The position numbers and the translations under genes are program-made. Shown here piece after piece: positions 41,993 through 51,600 of a stretch of 64,000 bases of DNA. The DNA is from Cupriavidus agavae (lineage in GTDB: Bacteria; Pseudomonadota; Gammaproteobacteria; Burkholderiales; Burkholderiaceae): assembly GCF_004217045.1 (NCBI RefSeq), contig NZ_SGXM01000010.1, positions 62,001 to 126,000 of the forward strand. Reading direction: 5' to 3'. The notes under the pieces are model-generated. The model was not told the DNA's origin. It was given only the letters and a program-made list of their open reading frames with translations, and did not search any database. How positions within the stretch are numbered: the first letter of the stretch is position 1; every line of letters starts with the position of its first letter.

Positions 41993-43335
41993 GATGGCAA
42001 CACCGCGAACAGTTCAAGGGAGACGTCTGGCATCGATGCCGGCACATAGAACTGGCACGTCCGTGCCGCCAGCATGCGCGCAAACGCGGGGTGGGCGCCA
42101 TCGAGCGCGAAGTACTGGTTCTCGATCCGCACCGGGATGGCGGCCGGCAGCCGCGACATCGCGCGCAGCGGAATGCCGGGCAGCGCCGAATTGACGATCT
42201 GCTCGACCTCGTCGGGTGCGCCGGCCTTGCAGAGCCGCGGCAACTGGTCCAGCAACGCGTGCGCGGCGATGCCGGCCTGCACCGACAGATAGAAATCGGC
42301 ACCTTCCACCAGACGCTGGTCGTGCAACTGGCCGCGCCAGACGGTGGGCCGTACCCGCTCCAGCTCGACTGGCACCACGCGCGACGGGATCACGGTATCG
42401 AGCAAGGCACGTATCAGCGCCTCCAGTTCCGCAAAAGCCGGCTCGGGCGCCAGATGGTCATAGGGCGGAATCGCCTGCAGGGAATCAGTGGTCGAGAACG
42501 TCAACAGCGCGCCGGCGAGCCGGGCCATGACTCCGTAGAGGCGGTCGGGGTGCTGGTCCGGGGCCGCGCAAAGGCGGGCCAGTTCCGGCCAGTTGCTGTT
42601 GACGCTGTGCAGCAGCCAGAACAGCGCCACGTCGGCCACCGCGAAATCAGCGATCTGGTCCGAGCGCTCGCGGCGGCGTACCGCCAGGCTTGCACTCTTG
42701 GCGGCGAGAATGCCGGACAGCCGCTGCATGCGGTCCAGCAGGCGCGCGCTGGCCGAGAGCAGCAGGCAGGGCGGCACGAACGTCGGATCGGCCTCGAAAC
42801 GCCCCTGCGACGTGCGAACCAGTCGCGCGATCGGGCAGGTCACATAATCCGCGTGCTGCTCGAAATCGAACAGCAGCGCCAGCGCATGCCGTTCGACGCT
42901 GATCTCCTCCTTGCCCTCGCCGTGCAGGTCGGCCACCTCGCGGTACTCGCGCAGGTAACGGCGCGGCCGCGCGGGCTGCTCGCCTTCCTCGATGCAATTG
43001 CCGCCCTGCGCGTCGATAAGCGGCAAGCCCACCAGCACCGTGACCCGGTCGGCATGCGCCGGCACGTCGCCCAGATCGCGCGCGGCGGGCGAGCGGTCTG
43101 CCACTTCGGTATCGATGAGGGTGCCGTCAGGCAGCCGCACGGCCAGGGCATCGAGCGCCAGCCGGCCAACCGACAGCGCTTGCGCGTTGAGCGCCACCCG
43201 CAGCGTGCCCCATGGCTCCGCGCAGGCCATGCGGGCCACCAGTGCCTCGGCGTGCCGCTCCCAGAGCGCCTGCTGCTGGAAGTGCTGCGGCGTCATGAAG
43301 ATGCCCTGGGCCCACAGCGGTCTCGTGATTTTCAT
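41989..43335 (-). CDS. tssK: T6SS baseplate-membrane adaptor TssK
   Basis: 448-residue trimeric adaptor that links the baseplate wedge to TssL/TssM. The N-terminus carries the family's signature WAQGIFMTPQHFQQQALWE, and the C-terminal half includes VPVELERVRPTVWRGQL, DFYLSVQA, and SRLPAAIPVRIENQYFALD, the latter a TssK hallmark. It follows tssC by 25 bases and overlaps tssL. Confidence 0.96.
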   Translation of the reverse strand: MKITRPLWAQGIFMTPQHFQQQALWERHAEALVARMACAEPWGTLRVALNAQALSVGRLALDALAVRLPDGTLIDTEVADRSPAARDLGDVPAHADRVTVLVGLPLIDAQGGNCIEEGEQPARPRRYLREYREVADLHGEGKEEISVERHALALLFDFEQHADYVTCPIARLVRTSQGRFEADPTFVPPCLLLSASARLLDRMQRLSGILAAKSASLAVRRRERSDQIADFAVADVALFWLLHSVNSNWPELARLCAAPDQHPDRLYGVMARLAGALLTFSTTDSLQAIPPYDHLAPEPAFAELEALIRALLDTVIPSRVVPVELERVRPTVWRGQLHDQRLVEGADFYLSVQAGIAAHALLDQLPRLCKAGAPDEVEQIVNSALPGIPLRAMSRLPAAIPVRIENQYFALDGAHPAFARMLAARTCQFYVPASMPDVSLELFAVLPS

Positions 43336-43360
43336 GGTTGTCGATGCGTCGGCGCGGCGC

Positions 43361-44908
43361 TCAGTTCTTGGCCTTCGGCATCTGCGACACCAGCGACAGG
43401 TTGACGTCCATTCCCTCGATCTGGAAGTGCGGCACGATGAACAGCTTGACGCGGAAGAAGCCGGGGTTGTCCTCGATGTCCTCCACGACCACGCGGGCCT
43501 CGCGCAATGGGTGCGACGCCTGAAGTTCGTCGTCCGGATCGGTCATCTCGGTGACCAGCGTCTTGATCCAGGTGTTCAGTTCGAGTTCGAGCACGCGGCG
43601 ATCCTTGGTCGTGCCGATGTTCTCGCGCTGGATCAGCTTCAGGTAGTGCGCAATGCGCGACAGCAGGAAGATGTACGGCAGGCGCGCGTTGACGCGGCTG
43701 TTGGCGGTGGCCTCCCGGGTGTCATACAGCGCGGGCTGCTGGGCCGAGTGCGCGGAGAAGAAGCACGCAAAATCGTGGTTCTTGTAGTACGAGAGCGGGA
43801 TGAAGCCGAGGTTGGCAAACTCGAACTCGCGGGTCTCCGGGATCAGCACCTCGGTGGGAATCTTGGCCTGGTTGCCGGTGCCCAGGTCGTACAGGTGGAT
43901 CGGCAGGTCCTCAACGAGGCCGCCCGCCTGCGGACCACGGATCTGCACGCACCAGCCGTTCTTGATGAAGCTCTGCACCATGTTGGCCGCGAATGCGAAC
44001 GAGGCATTGGCCCACAGGTAGCGCTGGTGGTCGGGGCCCTTGACTGCTTCGGTGTAGTTGAACGCGCGCACCGGCACGGTGTCGGGACCGTACGGCAGGC
44101 GCGCCAGGAAGCGCGGCAGCGTCAGGCCGATGTAGCGGGCGTCATCCGACTGGCGGAAGCTCTTCCATTTGAGATACTCGGCACGGTCGAAATAGTTGCC
44201 GATGTCGCGGATGCTCGCCACCTCCTCCATCGAGTCCTTGCCGAAGAACTGCGGGGAGACGGCTCCGACGAACGGCATGTGGGCCGCCGCCGACACCTTG
44301 GCGATATTGCGCAGCAGCGCAATGTCCTGCGCACTGCGGTCGAACGCATAGTTGGAGACGATCGAGCCAATCGGCTCGCCGCCCGGTGTGTCGTACTCCT
44401 GGATATAGGTGTGGCGATACAGCCCGCTCTGGATCACCTCGGGCGTGTCCTCGAAATCCTGTCGAAGCGCTTCCTTGGAGACATCGAGCAGTTCGATCCG
44501 CACGTTCTTGCGGAAATCCGTGCGGTCGACCAGGAACTTGAGGCCGCGCCAGGCTGACTCGATCTCCTGGAACGTCTCATGGTGCATCACGGCGTCGAGC
44601 TGCCGGCTGATCTGCTGGTCCAGATGCTCGATGTGGAAGTCCAGCAGGCTCTTGTCGAGGCGGTCCACCTGCTGCGACGATGACTGGATCATCTTCAGGA
44701 ACACGTGCATGGCCTGTGCGACGCGCTCGTCCAGCGACGATTCCGCCAGCGCATCGGCGCTCTGGAACGACTCCACCGGCCGCGTGTGCGTGACCGGTGT
44801 CAGGTTGATCTTCTCGCAAAGGGATTCGTAGACGCTCTTGCCCGGTGCGTCCATCACGACGGCCTGGCCGCCTTCATGCTCGCGTGCAGTGATCTCGTGC
44901 TTGTCCAT
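43361..44908 (-). CDS. tssC: T6SS sheath large subunit TssC (VipB)
   Basis: 515-residue large subunit of the contractile sheath. Diagnostic segments are present throughout: ESAWRGLKFLVDRTDFRKNV, GEPIGSIVSNYAFD, AHMPFVGAVSPQFFG, LPRFLARLPYG, and GFIPLSYYKNHDFACFFSA. Normal length. It lies 24 bases after tssB, with which it forms the protomer. Contracted sheath would be recycled by the ClpV encoded downstream. Confidence 0.98.
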   Translation of the reverse strand: MDKHEITAREHEGGQAVVMDAPGKSVYESLCEKINLTPVTHTRPVESFQSADALAESSLDERVAQAMHVFLKMIQSSSQQVDRLDKSLLDFHIEHLDQQISRQLDAVMHHETFQEIESAWRGLKFLVDRTDFRKNVRIELLDVSKEALRQDFEDTPEVIQSGLYRHTYIQEYDTPGGEPIGSIVSNYAFDRSAQDIALLRNIAKVSAAAHMPFVGAVSPQFFGKDSMEEVASIRDIGNYFDRAEYLKWKSFRQSDDARYIGLTLPRFLARLPYGPDTVPVRAFNYTEAVKGPDHQRYLWANASFAFAANMVQSFIKNGWCVQIRGPQAGGLVEDLPIHLYDLGTGNQAKIPTEVLIPETREFEFANLGFIPLSYYKNHDFACFFSAHSAQQPALYDTREATANSRVNARLPYIFLLSRIAHYLKLIQRENIGTTKDRRVLELELNTWIKTLVTEMTDPDDELQASHPLREARVVVEDIEDNPGFFRVKLFIVPHFQIEGMDVNLSLVSQMPKAKN

Positions 44909-44932
44909 GGTGTTCGTTCCTCTGGAGTTCCG

Positions 44933-45439
44933 TTATTCGGCGGTGGCGGTGCTGCCGCCGATCTTCTGCAGATCGGCGCGGAGCCGGTCGGAAAGGGCGG
45001 GGTCCTTGAGGATCTTCTCCAGCTCGCGGCGGAAACGGGCGTTGTCCAGCAGATTGGACTTGAGGTCGCGCAGCAGGTTGCGTGCCGCCATGAGGGCCCG
45101 CAGCTCCGGTACGCGGCTGGCCACCGTTTCGGGCTTGAAGTCGTCCATCGATGTGAACTCGAGGTCGACCGGTAGCTCGGAGCCATCGCCGGCCAGCGTG
45201 TTCTCGACGGCGATGCGCGCCTTCGGGTGAAAGCTGCCGAGGACGGCATCGAAGTTGTTCTTGTTGATGGAAACCTTGTCGCGCTCCGCCAGCGCCCGCG
45301 TGTCCTGCCCGTTGCCGAAGTCGCCCATCACCAGCAGCTTCAGCGGCAGCTCGACCTTCTTCTGGGCGCCGCCGGTGTGGAGGTCGAGTTTGATGTTGAC
45401 CCGCGCCTTGGGCACTTCATTCTGGAAGCTCTCGGACAT
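44933..45439 (-). CDS. tssB: T6SS sheath small subunit TssB (VipA)
   Basis: 168 residues from the ATG at 45439, preceded by AAAGGAAA; a TTG two codons upstream is rejected. Features: KARVNIKLDLHTGGA, a VELPLKLLVMGDF strand, and ELPVDLEFTSMDDFKPE. The C-terminal helix (LRDLKSNLLDNARFRREL) is the expected ClpV-contact region. First gene of the minus arm. Confidence 0.97.
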   Translation of the reverse strand: MSESFQNEVPKARVNIKLDLHTGGAQKKVELPLKLLVMGDFGNGQDTRALAERDKVSINKNNFDAVLGSFHPKARIAVENTLAGDGSELPVDLEFTSMDDFKPETVASRVPELRALMAARNLLRDLKSNLLDNARFRRELEKILKDPALSDRLRADLQKIGGSTATAE

Positions 45440-45450
45440 CTTCAATTTCC

Positions 45451-45467
45451 TTTAACCTTGAGTTAAA
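45451..45467. promoter_or_regulatory. Perfect inverted repeat TTTAAC-N5-GTTAAA upstream of tssB
   Basis: Twelve bases before the tssB ATG and overlapping the Shine-Dalgarno region. It could be an operator or a weak hairpin modulating translation. Confidence 0.4.
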
Positions 45468-45540
45468 TGATTCGATATCTCGCCACCACGACATGCTCCA
45501 AACGGGCCGTCGCGTGCACGGCATGTAGTGGGCCAGAAAG

Positions 45541-45640
45541 CGGCCGCTATAAGAATCGGATTTCTCTTATTTATTAAAAAATTTTGGTTACTTCATCGCG
45601 GGGATAGTGGTTTATTTAAATAGCTTTTCGGATATTTCAA
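45541..45640. promoter_or_regulatory. A/T-rich divergent promoter region of the T6SS arms
   Basis: The 278 bases between tssB and the truncated vgrG contain no gene. The central part is strikingly A/T-rich against the GC-rich background (TTATTTATTAAAAAATTTT and TTTATTTAAATAGC). Promoters for both arms must lie here. Such tracts are typical xenogeneic-silencer or UP-element targets; no sigma-54 box was seen. Confidence 0.5.
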
Positions 45641-45717
45641 ACCGCTCATGAATGGAGTAACGTGCCACGCGCAATGCGGAATTCGTCGTCACGTGAAGGA
45701 CCGTTCGGGAGTCTGTT

Positions 45718-46695
45718 GTGGCTGTACGCGATGTCGGAGGAATCGAGGCTGGACCGGATACAGGATCGGGCGCGACCGGTGGTGAGTCGACACGCGCCTG
45801 GCTGCCGGGCAGGCAGTCATACTTTCTCGAAGTCCCGGGCGCTGCGGGAGCATCCGGGCTCTCGGTGGCGTCCTTCGACGCCGTCGAGCGGCTCGGTGAG
45901 CCTTATCGGGTCACGGTGCGCCTGACACATCCGGAGAACCTGCCGCGCTCCGATTTCCTGCAGAAGGACGCTTCGTTCGTGATCGATCCGGGCGACGGCA
46001 CCCCGCCCCGCCAGTTCGCGGGAAGCATTTTCCGGTTCTCGAAAACCGGAGAGACCCGGGATTTCCGGGCGTACACGGTGGAACTGTGCCCCAAGGTGGC
46101 CCGTTTGAAGCTGGTCCGGAGCAGCCGCGTGTACCTGGACAAGACCGCACCGCAGATCATTGAGTCGATCCTGCGGCGTCACGACCTGGCAGGGCATCAG
46201 TTTGCGTTCAGGCTGCGCCGCGCGTACCCGGAGCACAAGTTCCGTCTCCAGTACCAGATGACGGACTGGGACTATGTCCGCCTGCTGATGGAGCAGGAGG
46301 GGATGTACAGCTACTTCACGCCGGGACAGTTCGGGGCACAGTTCGGCGACGTGTTCACCGTCGCGGACGATATCGATCACTATCTATATAAGCCCGAGCT
46401 GCGTGTGCCATACCGGCAGCGCGCCGGGCTGGACGCCGGCAGCGCGGCGGTCTTCGCGCTGGAAACCCACGCCTGCGCCGTTCCGGAATCGTTCCTGGTT
46501 GCGGACTACAACCCGGCCCACGCATTCGAACGTCTGACGGCCGAGGCGAACGTTGCCCGTCAGGAGCGCGGAAACTACGGCCAGCCATACGCCTTCGGCA
46601 CGCACCATCTGGACGCCGATGGTGCGCAGTGGGAGGCGCAGTTGCGACACGAAGCGGCCATGCGGGCCAACTGGCATCGACGGGAGAAGGCATGA
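45718..46695 (+). pseudogene. vgrG: Truncated VgrG (TssI) N-terminal fragment
   Basis: VgrG normally forms a spike of 600 residues or more. This frame, from a GTG with GGGAG six bases upstream, gives only 325. It covers the gp27-like half (ALRLVSF-equivalent GLSVASFDAVE, LGEPYRVTVRLTHPE, and DWDYVRLLMEQEGMYSYF) and stops within it, after ALEY-type helix LRHEAAMRANWHRREKA. The OB-fold (gp5) and triple-stranded beta needle are absent. The stop overlaps the start of the Tli4-like gene (ATGA). It cannot form a complete spike; another VgrG elsewhere must serve this T6SS if it is active. Confidence 0.85.
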
Positions 46696-47591
46696 ACTTG
46701 GACATGCGAACGCGCGCAATTGGGCGGCATCTGGTGGACTTGCCGAGGGATGCCATCGCGATCGAGGAACACTCTTTCAACAAAGTGAAAATCAAGGTGT
46801 TGGGGGAGATCGATTCCTCTGCGGCCTACGAGAAGCTTCTTTCAGAAAGGGAACTTTCGCTGAGCGCCGCCCGGAATGAACGGGGTGACAGCATGTTTGT
46901 CGAGCGCGTCGCCCATGCAAAGGGGTCGGTCACCCTGATATCGTGGAAGACGACATACAGCCAGCTTTCATACTTCTTTGATTCCTATTTCCGTGCCGGT
47001 GACCGGATAGTGAGCTATGCCGGTGGTGTGACGGTAGATCGTAGATCGAGCGCCTTGGCGACCGTTGAAGAGCTTGCCGACAGATGGCGCCAGATTCCAG
47101 ATGGAGAGATTCCGACGGGCATCGGCTTCGTCGTAGACGACACCATCCTTGCCGATAACGACATGAACCCGGAAAGCTGGCGGATGTCGATTCGCCTGGC
47201 CGGCAAGCCCGATGTCTGGCTCATCCTCCAATCGTTCGTCCAGTATGACGTGGAGCCGGGCCTGCGCGAGCGTGCGGGTGGCGTCCTTGCCGGCCTGCTG
47301 GGATCGGTAACGGGATTGTCGCGCTTGCGCAACCGCCGGCGGCCAGTCGGATCGATCGAAGGCGATGAAATCCTGCTGGCGAGTACACAAGATGGCAAGC
47401 GTGGCTATGGCTTCAAATGGGAAGCTCCGGGGAAGGCCAGATCGTTGGCGGAGCCCCAGATCAACGTCTCCTTGCGGGTGGGCGAGAGCGCCTACACCAC
47501 CAACGCGGAGTCTTTCGCCAGCGACGAAGAGGCGCTGGCACTGTGGGACGCCGTGATTGATTCGATTCGACTGCGACCGGGGGCGGTGTGA
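46692..47591 (+). CDS. Tli4-family T6SS immunity protein
   Basis: 299 residues from the ATG at 46692 with GGGAGAAGG upstream. The opening (MRTRAIGRHLVDLP) and closing segments (FKWEAPGKARSLAEPQINVSL, ALALWDAVIDSIRLRPG) match the Tli4 family, immunity proteins against Tle4-type T6SS lipases. No signal peptide is evident, so periplasmic delivery is unclear. No lipase (GxSxG alpha/beta-hydrolase) gene is adjacent: the gene directly follows a decapitated VgrG, which suggests that the vgrG 3' end and a lipase gene were lost between them. Confidence 0.7.
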   Translation: MNLDMRTRAIGRHLVDLPRDAIAIEEHSFNKVKIKVLGEIDSSAAYEKLLSERELSLSAARNERGDSMFVERVAHAKGSVTLISWKTTYSQLSYFFDSYFRAGDRIVSYAGGVTVDRRSSALATVEELADRWRQIPDGEIPTGIGFVVDDTILADNDMNPESWRMSIRLAGKPDVWLILQSFVQYDVEPGLRERAGGVLAGLLGSVTGLSRLRNRRRPVGSIEGDEILLASTQDGKRGYGFKWEAPGKARSLAEPQINVSLRVGESAYTTNAESFASDEEALALWDAVIDSIRLRPGAV

Positions 47592-47791
47592 ACAAGATTT
47601 CCAGACGTCGCTGGCTACTGGCGCTCGGCGCATTGCCGATCGCATCGATGGTGCCTGGGCCGCTTGCCGCATCAAGGCCGGTGATGACCGTGGCGCAGGC
47701 CATGCATTACCTTACGACCGAAGTGTTTCCATCGCCCAACGAGAAGCGGCACCGCTTCGGGCGATGGCCATCGGAGCGTTCACGCGCCTGA
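47588..47791 (+). CDS. Short hypothetical exported protein
   Basis: 67 residues from a GTG overlapping the Tli4-like stop (GTGTGA). The N-terminus looks like a twin-arginine or Sec signal (SRRRWLLALGALPIASM...). The mature part is only about 40 residues and ends in a basic tail. No family recognised. It may be the remnant of a longer exported gene, since its end is abrupt, or an accessory to the immunity gene. Confidence 0.45.
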   Translation: MNKISRRRWLLALGALPIASMVPGPLAASRPVMTVAQAMHYLTTEVFPSPNEKRHRFGRWPSERSRA

Positions 47792-47792
47792 G

Positions 47793-48365
47793 ATGGCAGT
47801 CGATTTCTCTCTCCTTCCTTCCACCGATGTCGAAGACATCCCGCGTCCCAGCGCCGTGCGCTGGTCGGTCGCGTTCGTCGCCATGGTGTCGGGGATCGCG
47901 CTCGTCGGGGTGCTGGCATGGCCGGAGGACGAGCCGAAGGACTCGCTGAAGTTTTGGTGGACTGTCGGCTTCCTGCCGGTCATGGTCGCGCTGTTCGTGG
48001 TCTTGCGTCGATACAGCCACTATGAGGGGCGGAATATGTACGCGGAAACTGCCCGCGCGTACAGCGAGACGGTGTTTGCCGCCGCCTCCCGGCCATTGGT
48101 GGTACTGGCCTCGGGCTACCGAATCGCCGGACAGTCGCTCGGCATCGCGGCGGAGAGCGCCTGCCTGGACCACACGGCCGGGGATGCGGGTATGGCAGCG
48201 CCGTGGCTGGCGCTGGCGTGCGCCATCGACGCGGTGCCCGGGGGGTGCCAGGTGGTTCTGGCAGCAGAAGAGGGCGCCACCGTGGCAGGCGTGGTGCGAA
48301 GTGGCACGGCCCGGCCGACGCCCGGCCTGAATCCAGAGGGAGAGCAAATTGGTCAGACGCTATGA
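47793..48365 (+). CDS. Hypothetical membrane protein in the T6SS accessory segment
   Basis: 190 residues, ATG one base after the preceding stop. Two hydrophobic helices (about 22-44 and 54-70) form a hairpin, followed by a soluble domain that includes YRIAGQSLGIAAESACLD. No family recognised. It lies between the immunity-like gene and the PAAR-like gene, and its end overlaps the latter by 17 bases. A role in effector handling or immunity is possible but unsupported. Confidence 0.6.
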   Translation: MAVDFSLLPSTDVEDIPRPSAVRWSVAFVAMVSGIALVGVLAWPEDEPKDSLKFWWTVGFLPVMVALFVVLRRYSHYEGRNMYAETARAYSETVFAAASRPLVVLASGYRIAGQSLGIAAESACLDHTAGDAGMAAPWLALACAIDAVPGGCQVVLAAEEGATVAGVVRSGTARPTPGLNPEGEQIGQTL

Positions 48366-48639
48366 CATACGAAGAGGGGACCGGACGACCGCCGGCGGCA
48401 TCGTCGAGGGCGGCAGCGCCCGCGACATCATCGGCGGCCGCCCACAGGCGTTCGAAAATGACCCGGTGTGGTGCCCTGGCTGCAAGTCGATGGGCAAGAT
48501 CGTCTGCACCGGCCCGCGCATCCCGGCAAAGGGGTCCGACGGCCGGGAAGCGGCGCTCAGCGAGGATTGGTGTGTCTGCCGCTGCGAACGGCGTCCGCTT
48601 CTGGTGGCTTCACAGTTCGAGTCCTATGTGGATGTCTGA
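48349..48639 (+). CDS. PAAR-like T6SS spike-tip protein
   Basis: 96 residues from a TTG start with GAGGGAGAG upstream. The PAAR-type pattern is clear: RYDIRRGDRTTAGGIVEGG, ENDPVWCPGCKSMGKIVC, and TGPRIPAKG. Six cysteines (CPGC, one IVC, and a CVCRC cluster) could bind the zinc at the cone tip. PAAR proteins sharpen the VgrG spike and often recruit effectors. Here no toxin domain is fused, and the partner VgrG in the window is truncated. It precedes tssM by 48 bases. Confidence 0.8.
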   Translation: MVRRYDIRRGDRTTAGGIVEGGSARDIIGGRPQAFENDPVWCPGCKSMGKIVCTGPRIPAKGSDGREAALSEDWCVCRCERRPLLVASQFESYVDV

Positions 48640-48687
48640 CACCCGGTGCCGGGCGTCCCCGCCTGCGCAGTCCCGAGGAGCGTCGCG

Positions 48688-51600
48688 ATGAGCAAGGTGC
48701 GTCTCGAGATCGTTGCCCTGCTGGCGCTGGCGTTGCTGGTGGCCAGCGGCATTCTCATCTGGGGCGAAAGGATCGGCATCGACACCGAACAGGCGAAAGG
48801 CAGGTGGCTGTCCGGGCTCGCTCTCGGCACGCTGGCGGTAGCGCTGCTGCTGTCGCTGGACAGGTTTCTCGGCTGGTCCGAAGTCATGCGCGGACTGTGG
48901 CGGAAGCTGGCGCGGCAGGAGCGGGCGGCGCCGACAACCCAGGGGATGCTCTCCCGTGCAACTGCAAGACCGCAAGCGCCCGGCGAATTGGATACGCTCA
49001 GGGCCACGCTGCGGTTGCGCTACGGCCTGCGTTGGCGCTATCGGCAGCCCTGGTTGCTGCTGATTGGCGACGATGCAGCCATCGCCCGCCTGTTTCCTGA
49101 CGCGGGCGAGACCTGCTGGCTGCTCACGGCGGACGCCGTGGTGCTGTGGGCCAGGACTGGCGAAGATGGCCGGCTCGATAACGCGTGGCTGAAACAGTTG
49201 GCCCGGCTGCGCCGGCGCGGGCCGGCCGACGCCGTGGTGCAGGTGGTCGGGGCCGCGACAGACGCAGGTCAGGGCGCCGGCCCGCTGCCGTTTGCCGCGA
49301 TGCTGGCCCAGCTAGCCGGAAAGCTGCACTGGTCCGCACCCGTCTTCGTGGCGGATGTCTCGATGCCAGCCTGGGCCATGTCCATTCCCGAGGTGCCCGT
49401 GGTGGGATGCGATATCGCGCCCGACGCGAGGGCGGCCGGGATCGTGTCGGCGCTGCTGGCGCTGCGTGACCGGCTGCTGACGGCCTGCCTTGCGCAGCTA
49501 CCCCTGACAGCGCGCGAGCGCTATCTTGGCGAGTTGTCCCGGCGTCTCGACGCTGACAGCCACGTTCTGGCCGAGCGGTGGGCCACGCTGAGGCGCGCCA
49601 TGGGAGGCCGGCTGCCGGTACGTGGCATCGTCTTCACGCCCGCCCTGTCAGCCGCTGATGATCCGGGCGCCAATGCCTTGTGGCGCTACCTTGGCGATGC
49701 GGCGCGGCGGATGCCCGGCCGCCGGACGCCCGCGCATCCGCTGGCGATCGGCACCGGCGTCGCGTTGGCGGCGACCGGCCTCTGGACGGCTGGCATGCTG
49801 GTCTCGGCGCTATCGAACGCCCACGAGATCCGCGCCGTCAGCAAGGCCGCGAGTGCGCTCCAGTCCGCACCGGACGGCATCGCGCGGTTGCAGGCGCTGG
49901 ATTCGCTGCAGCAACAGATCCAGCGCTACGCGTATCGCGTCGAGCATCGGTCGCCGCTGCACACGCGCTTCGGCCTCAATCGGGATGCCGACCTGCTGGC
50001 GGCGCTGTGGACCCCCTATGCCCGGTCAAGCCGCGCGATGCTGGTCGAGCCGGCCATGGAAGCCCTCGAATCCCGGCTCGCGGCGCTCGCGCAGCTACCG
50101 GCGGACAAGGTCGGCGGCGAGGCCGGCCAGTGGGCGATGTCCGGCCGCGACGCGCTGACCGCCTACCTGATGCTGGCGCATCCCGAACGTGTCGAGTCCG
50201 ACCTGCTCGCACGGCAACTGGCGGAGCACTGGTCTACCGCGGCGCGGGTAACGCCGGGGCAGAAGCTGGACATGGCCGAGCGATTCGCGCGCTTCTACGC
50301 CGACCGGCTGACGTTTCATCCAGAGTGGAGGATCGCCGCGAAAGCGGACCTGGTGGCTGGTGCGCGCCAGACCCTGCTGGCGGTGATCGGCCAGCGCAAT
50401 GCCGTCGACACGATCTATCAGGCGCTGCTCGACGGGGCGGGCGAGCGCTATCCGGCGCTGTCGCTGGCTGCGCTGACGGCGGGTACCGATCCGCGCGGGC
50501 TGATGCGGGCGCAAGGGGGCGTGGATGGAGTGTTCACCCGTCAGGCGTACGAGGGTTACGTGGAGGCGGCCATCGAGAAGGCGTCACGGCAGCAGGATGT
50601 GGCGTCCGACTGGGTACTGGCCGATGGACATGCGGGGCAGACCGGGCAGCCCGGCATGGCCCCTGATGCCTCGGTCGATGCGCTCCGCGAGGCGCTGGCC
50701 GAGCGGTACTTCGCCGACTATGCCGAGCATTGGCAGCAGTTCGCCAACGGGCTGCAATGGGAGCCGGCGGCCACCATGCCCGCCGTGGTCGACCAACTCA
50801 AGCTGATGGCCGATGCGCGCCAGTCTCCCGTCATCGCGTTGATGAAGTCGATGGCGTACCAGAGCGGTGCCGGTGTTCGGAAGCGGTCGCTGTCGGACGC
50901 TTTGGTGGCCAGGGCACAGACGCTGATCGGCAAGGACGACGGTGCGCCCGGTGCGGTGCAGCCGGACCCCGCCGGACCGCTTGGCGCGGCGTTTGGCCCG
51001 GTGCTGCGGCTGGTCGGCGCGTCGGAACAGGCGGGTGCGACCAGCGGCGAATTGAGCCTGCAGCGGTATCTGGACCGCGTCACGGCGGTGCGGCTGCGGC
51101 TGCAACAGATGGTCAACAGCCCGGACGCCGACGCCCAGGCAAGGCAGATCGCGCTGGCGCTGTTCCAGGGCAAGGGTTCGGATCTGGCCGAGACGCAGAG
51201 CTACGCGCAACTGATGTCGGCGAGCCTTGGAGCCGAATGGGCCGGCATGGGCGACGCCCTGTTCGTACGGCCGATCGCGCAGGCGACGCATACCGTGCTG
51301 CAACCCGCGCAGGCCAGCCTCGACGAGGCATGGCGGCAGGCGATCGCGCTGCCCTGGAACCAGGCGTTCGCGGGGCGCTATCCCTTCGCCAGCACGGCCA
51401 ACGATGCCTCGGTCGCCGAACTGGCGCGCTATCTGCGGCCGCGCATCGGCACGATCGACATGTTCCTGCAGGCACAACTGACGGGTGTGCTCGAACAGCG
51501 GGGGGACCGGTGGGTGCCGGTAACGTCACAGCAGGGACTTACTTTCGATCCTGCGTTCCTGCGCACGCTCGAAACACTGCAGCGTGTGGGCGCGCACCTG

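Noticed and set aside
51080..51477. Antisense frames within tssM, and the 405-700-codon plus frames opposite the T6SS minus arm
   Set aside because: No family resemblance and no start signals; explained by codon bias of tssM, clpV and tssC.
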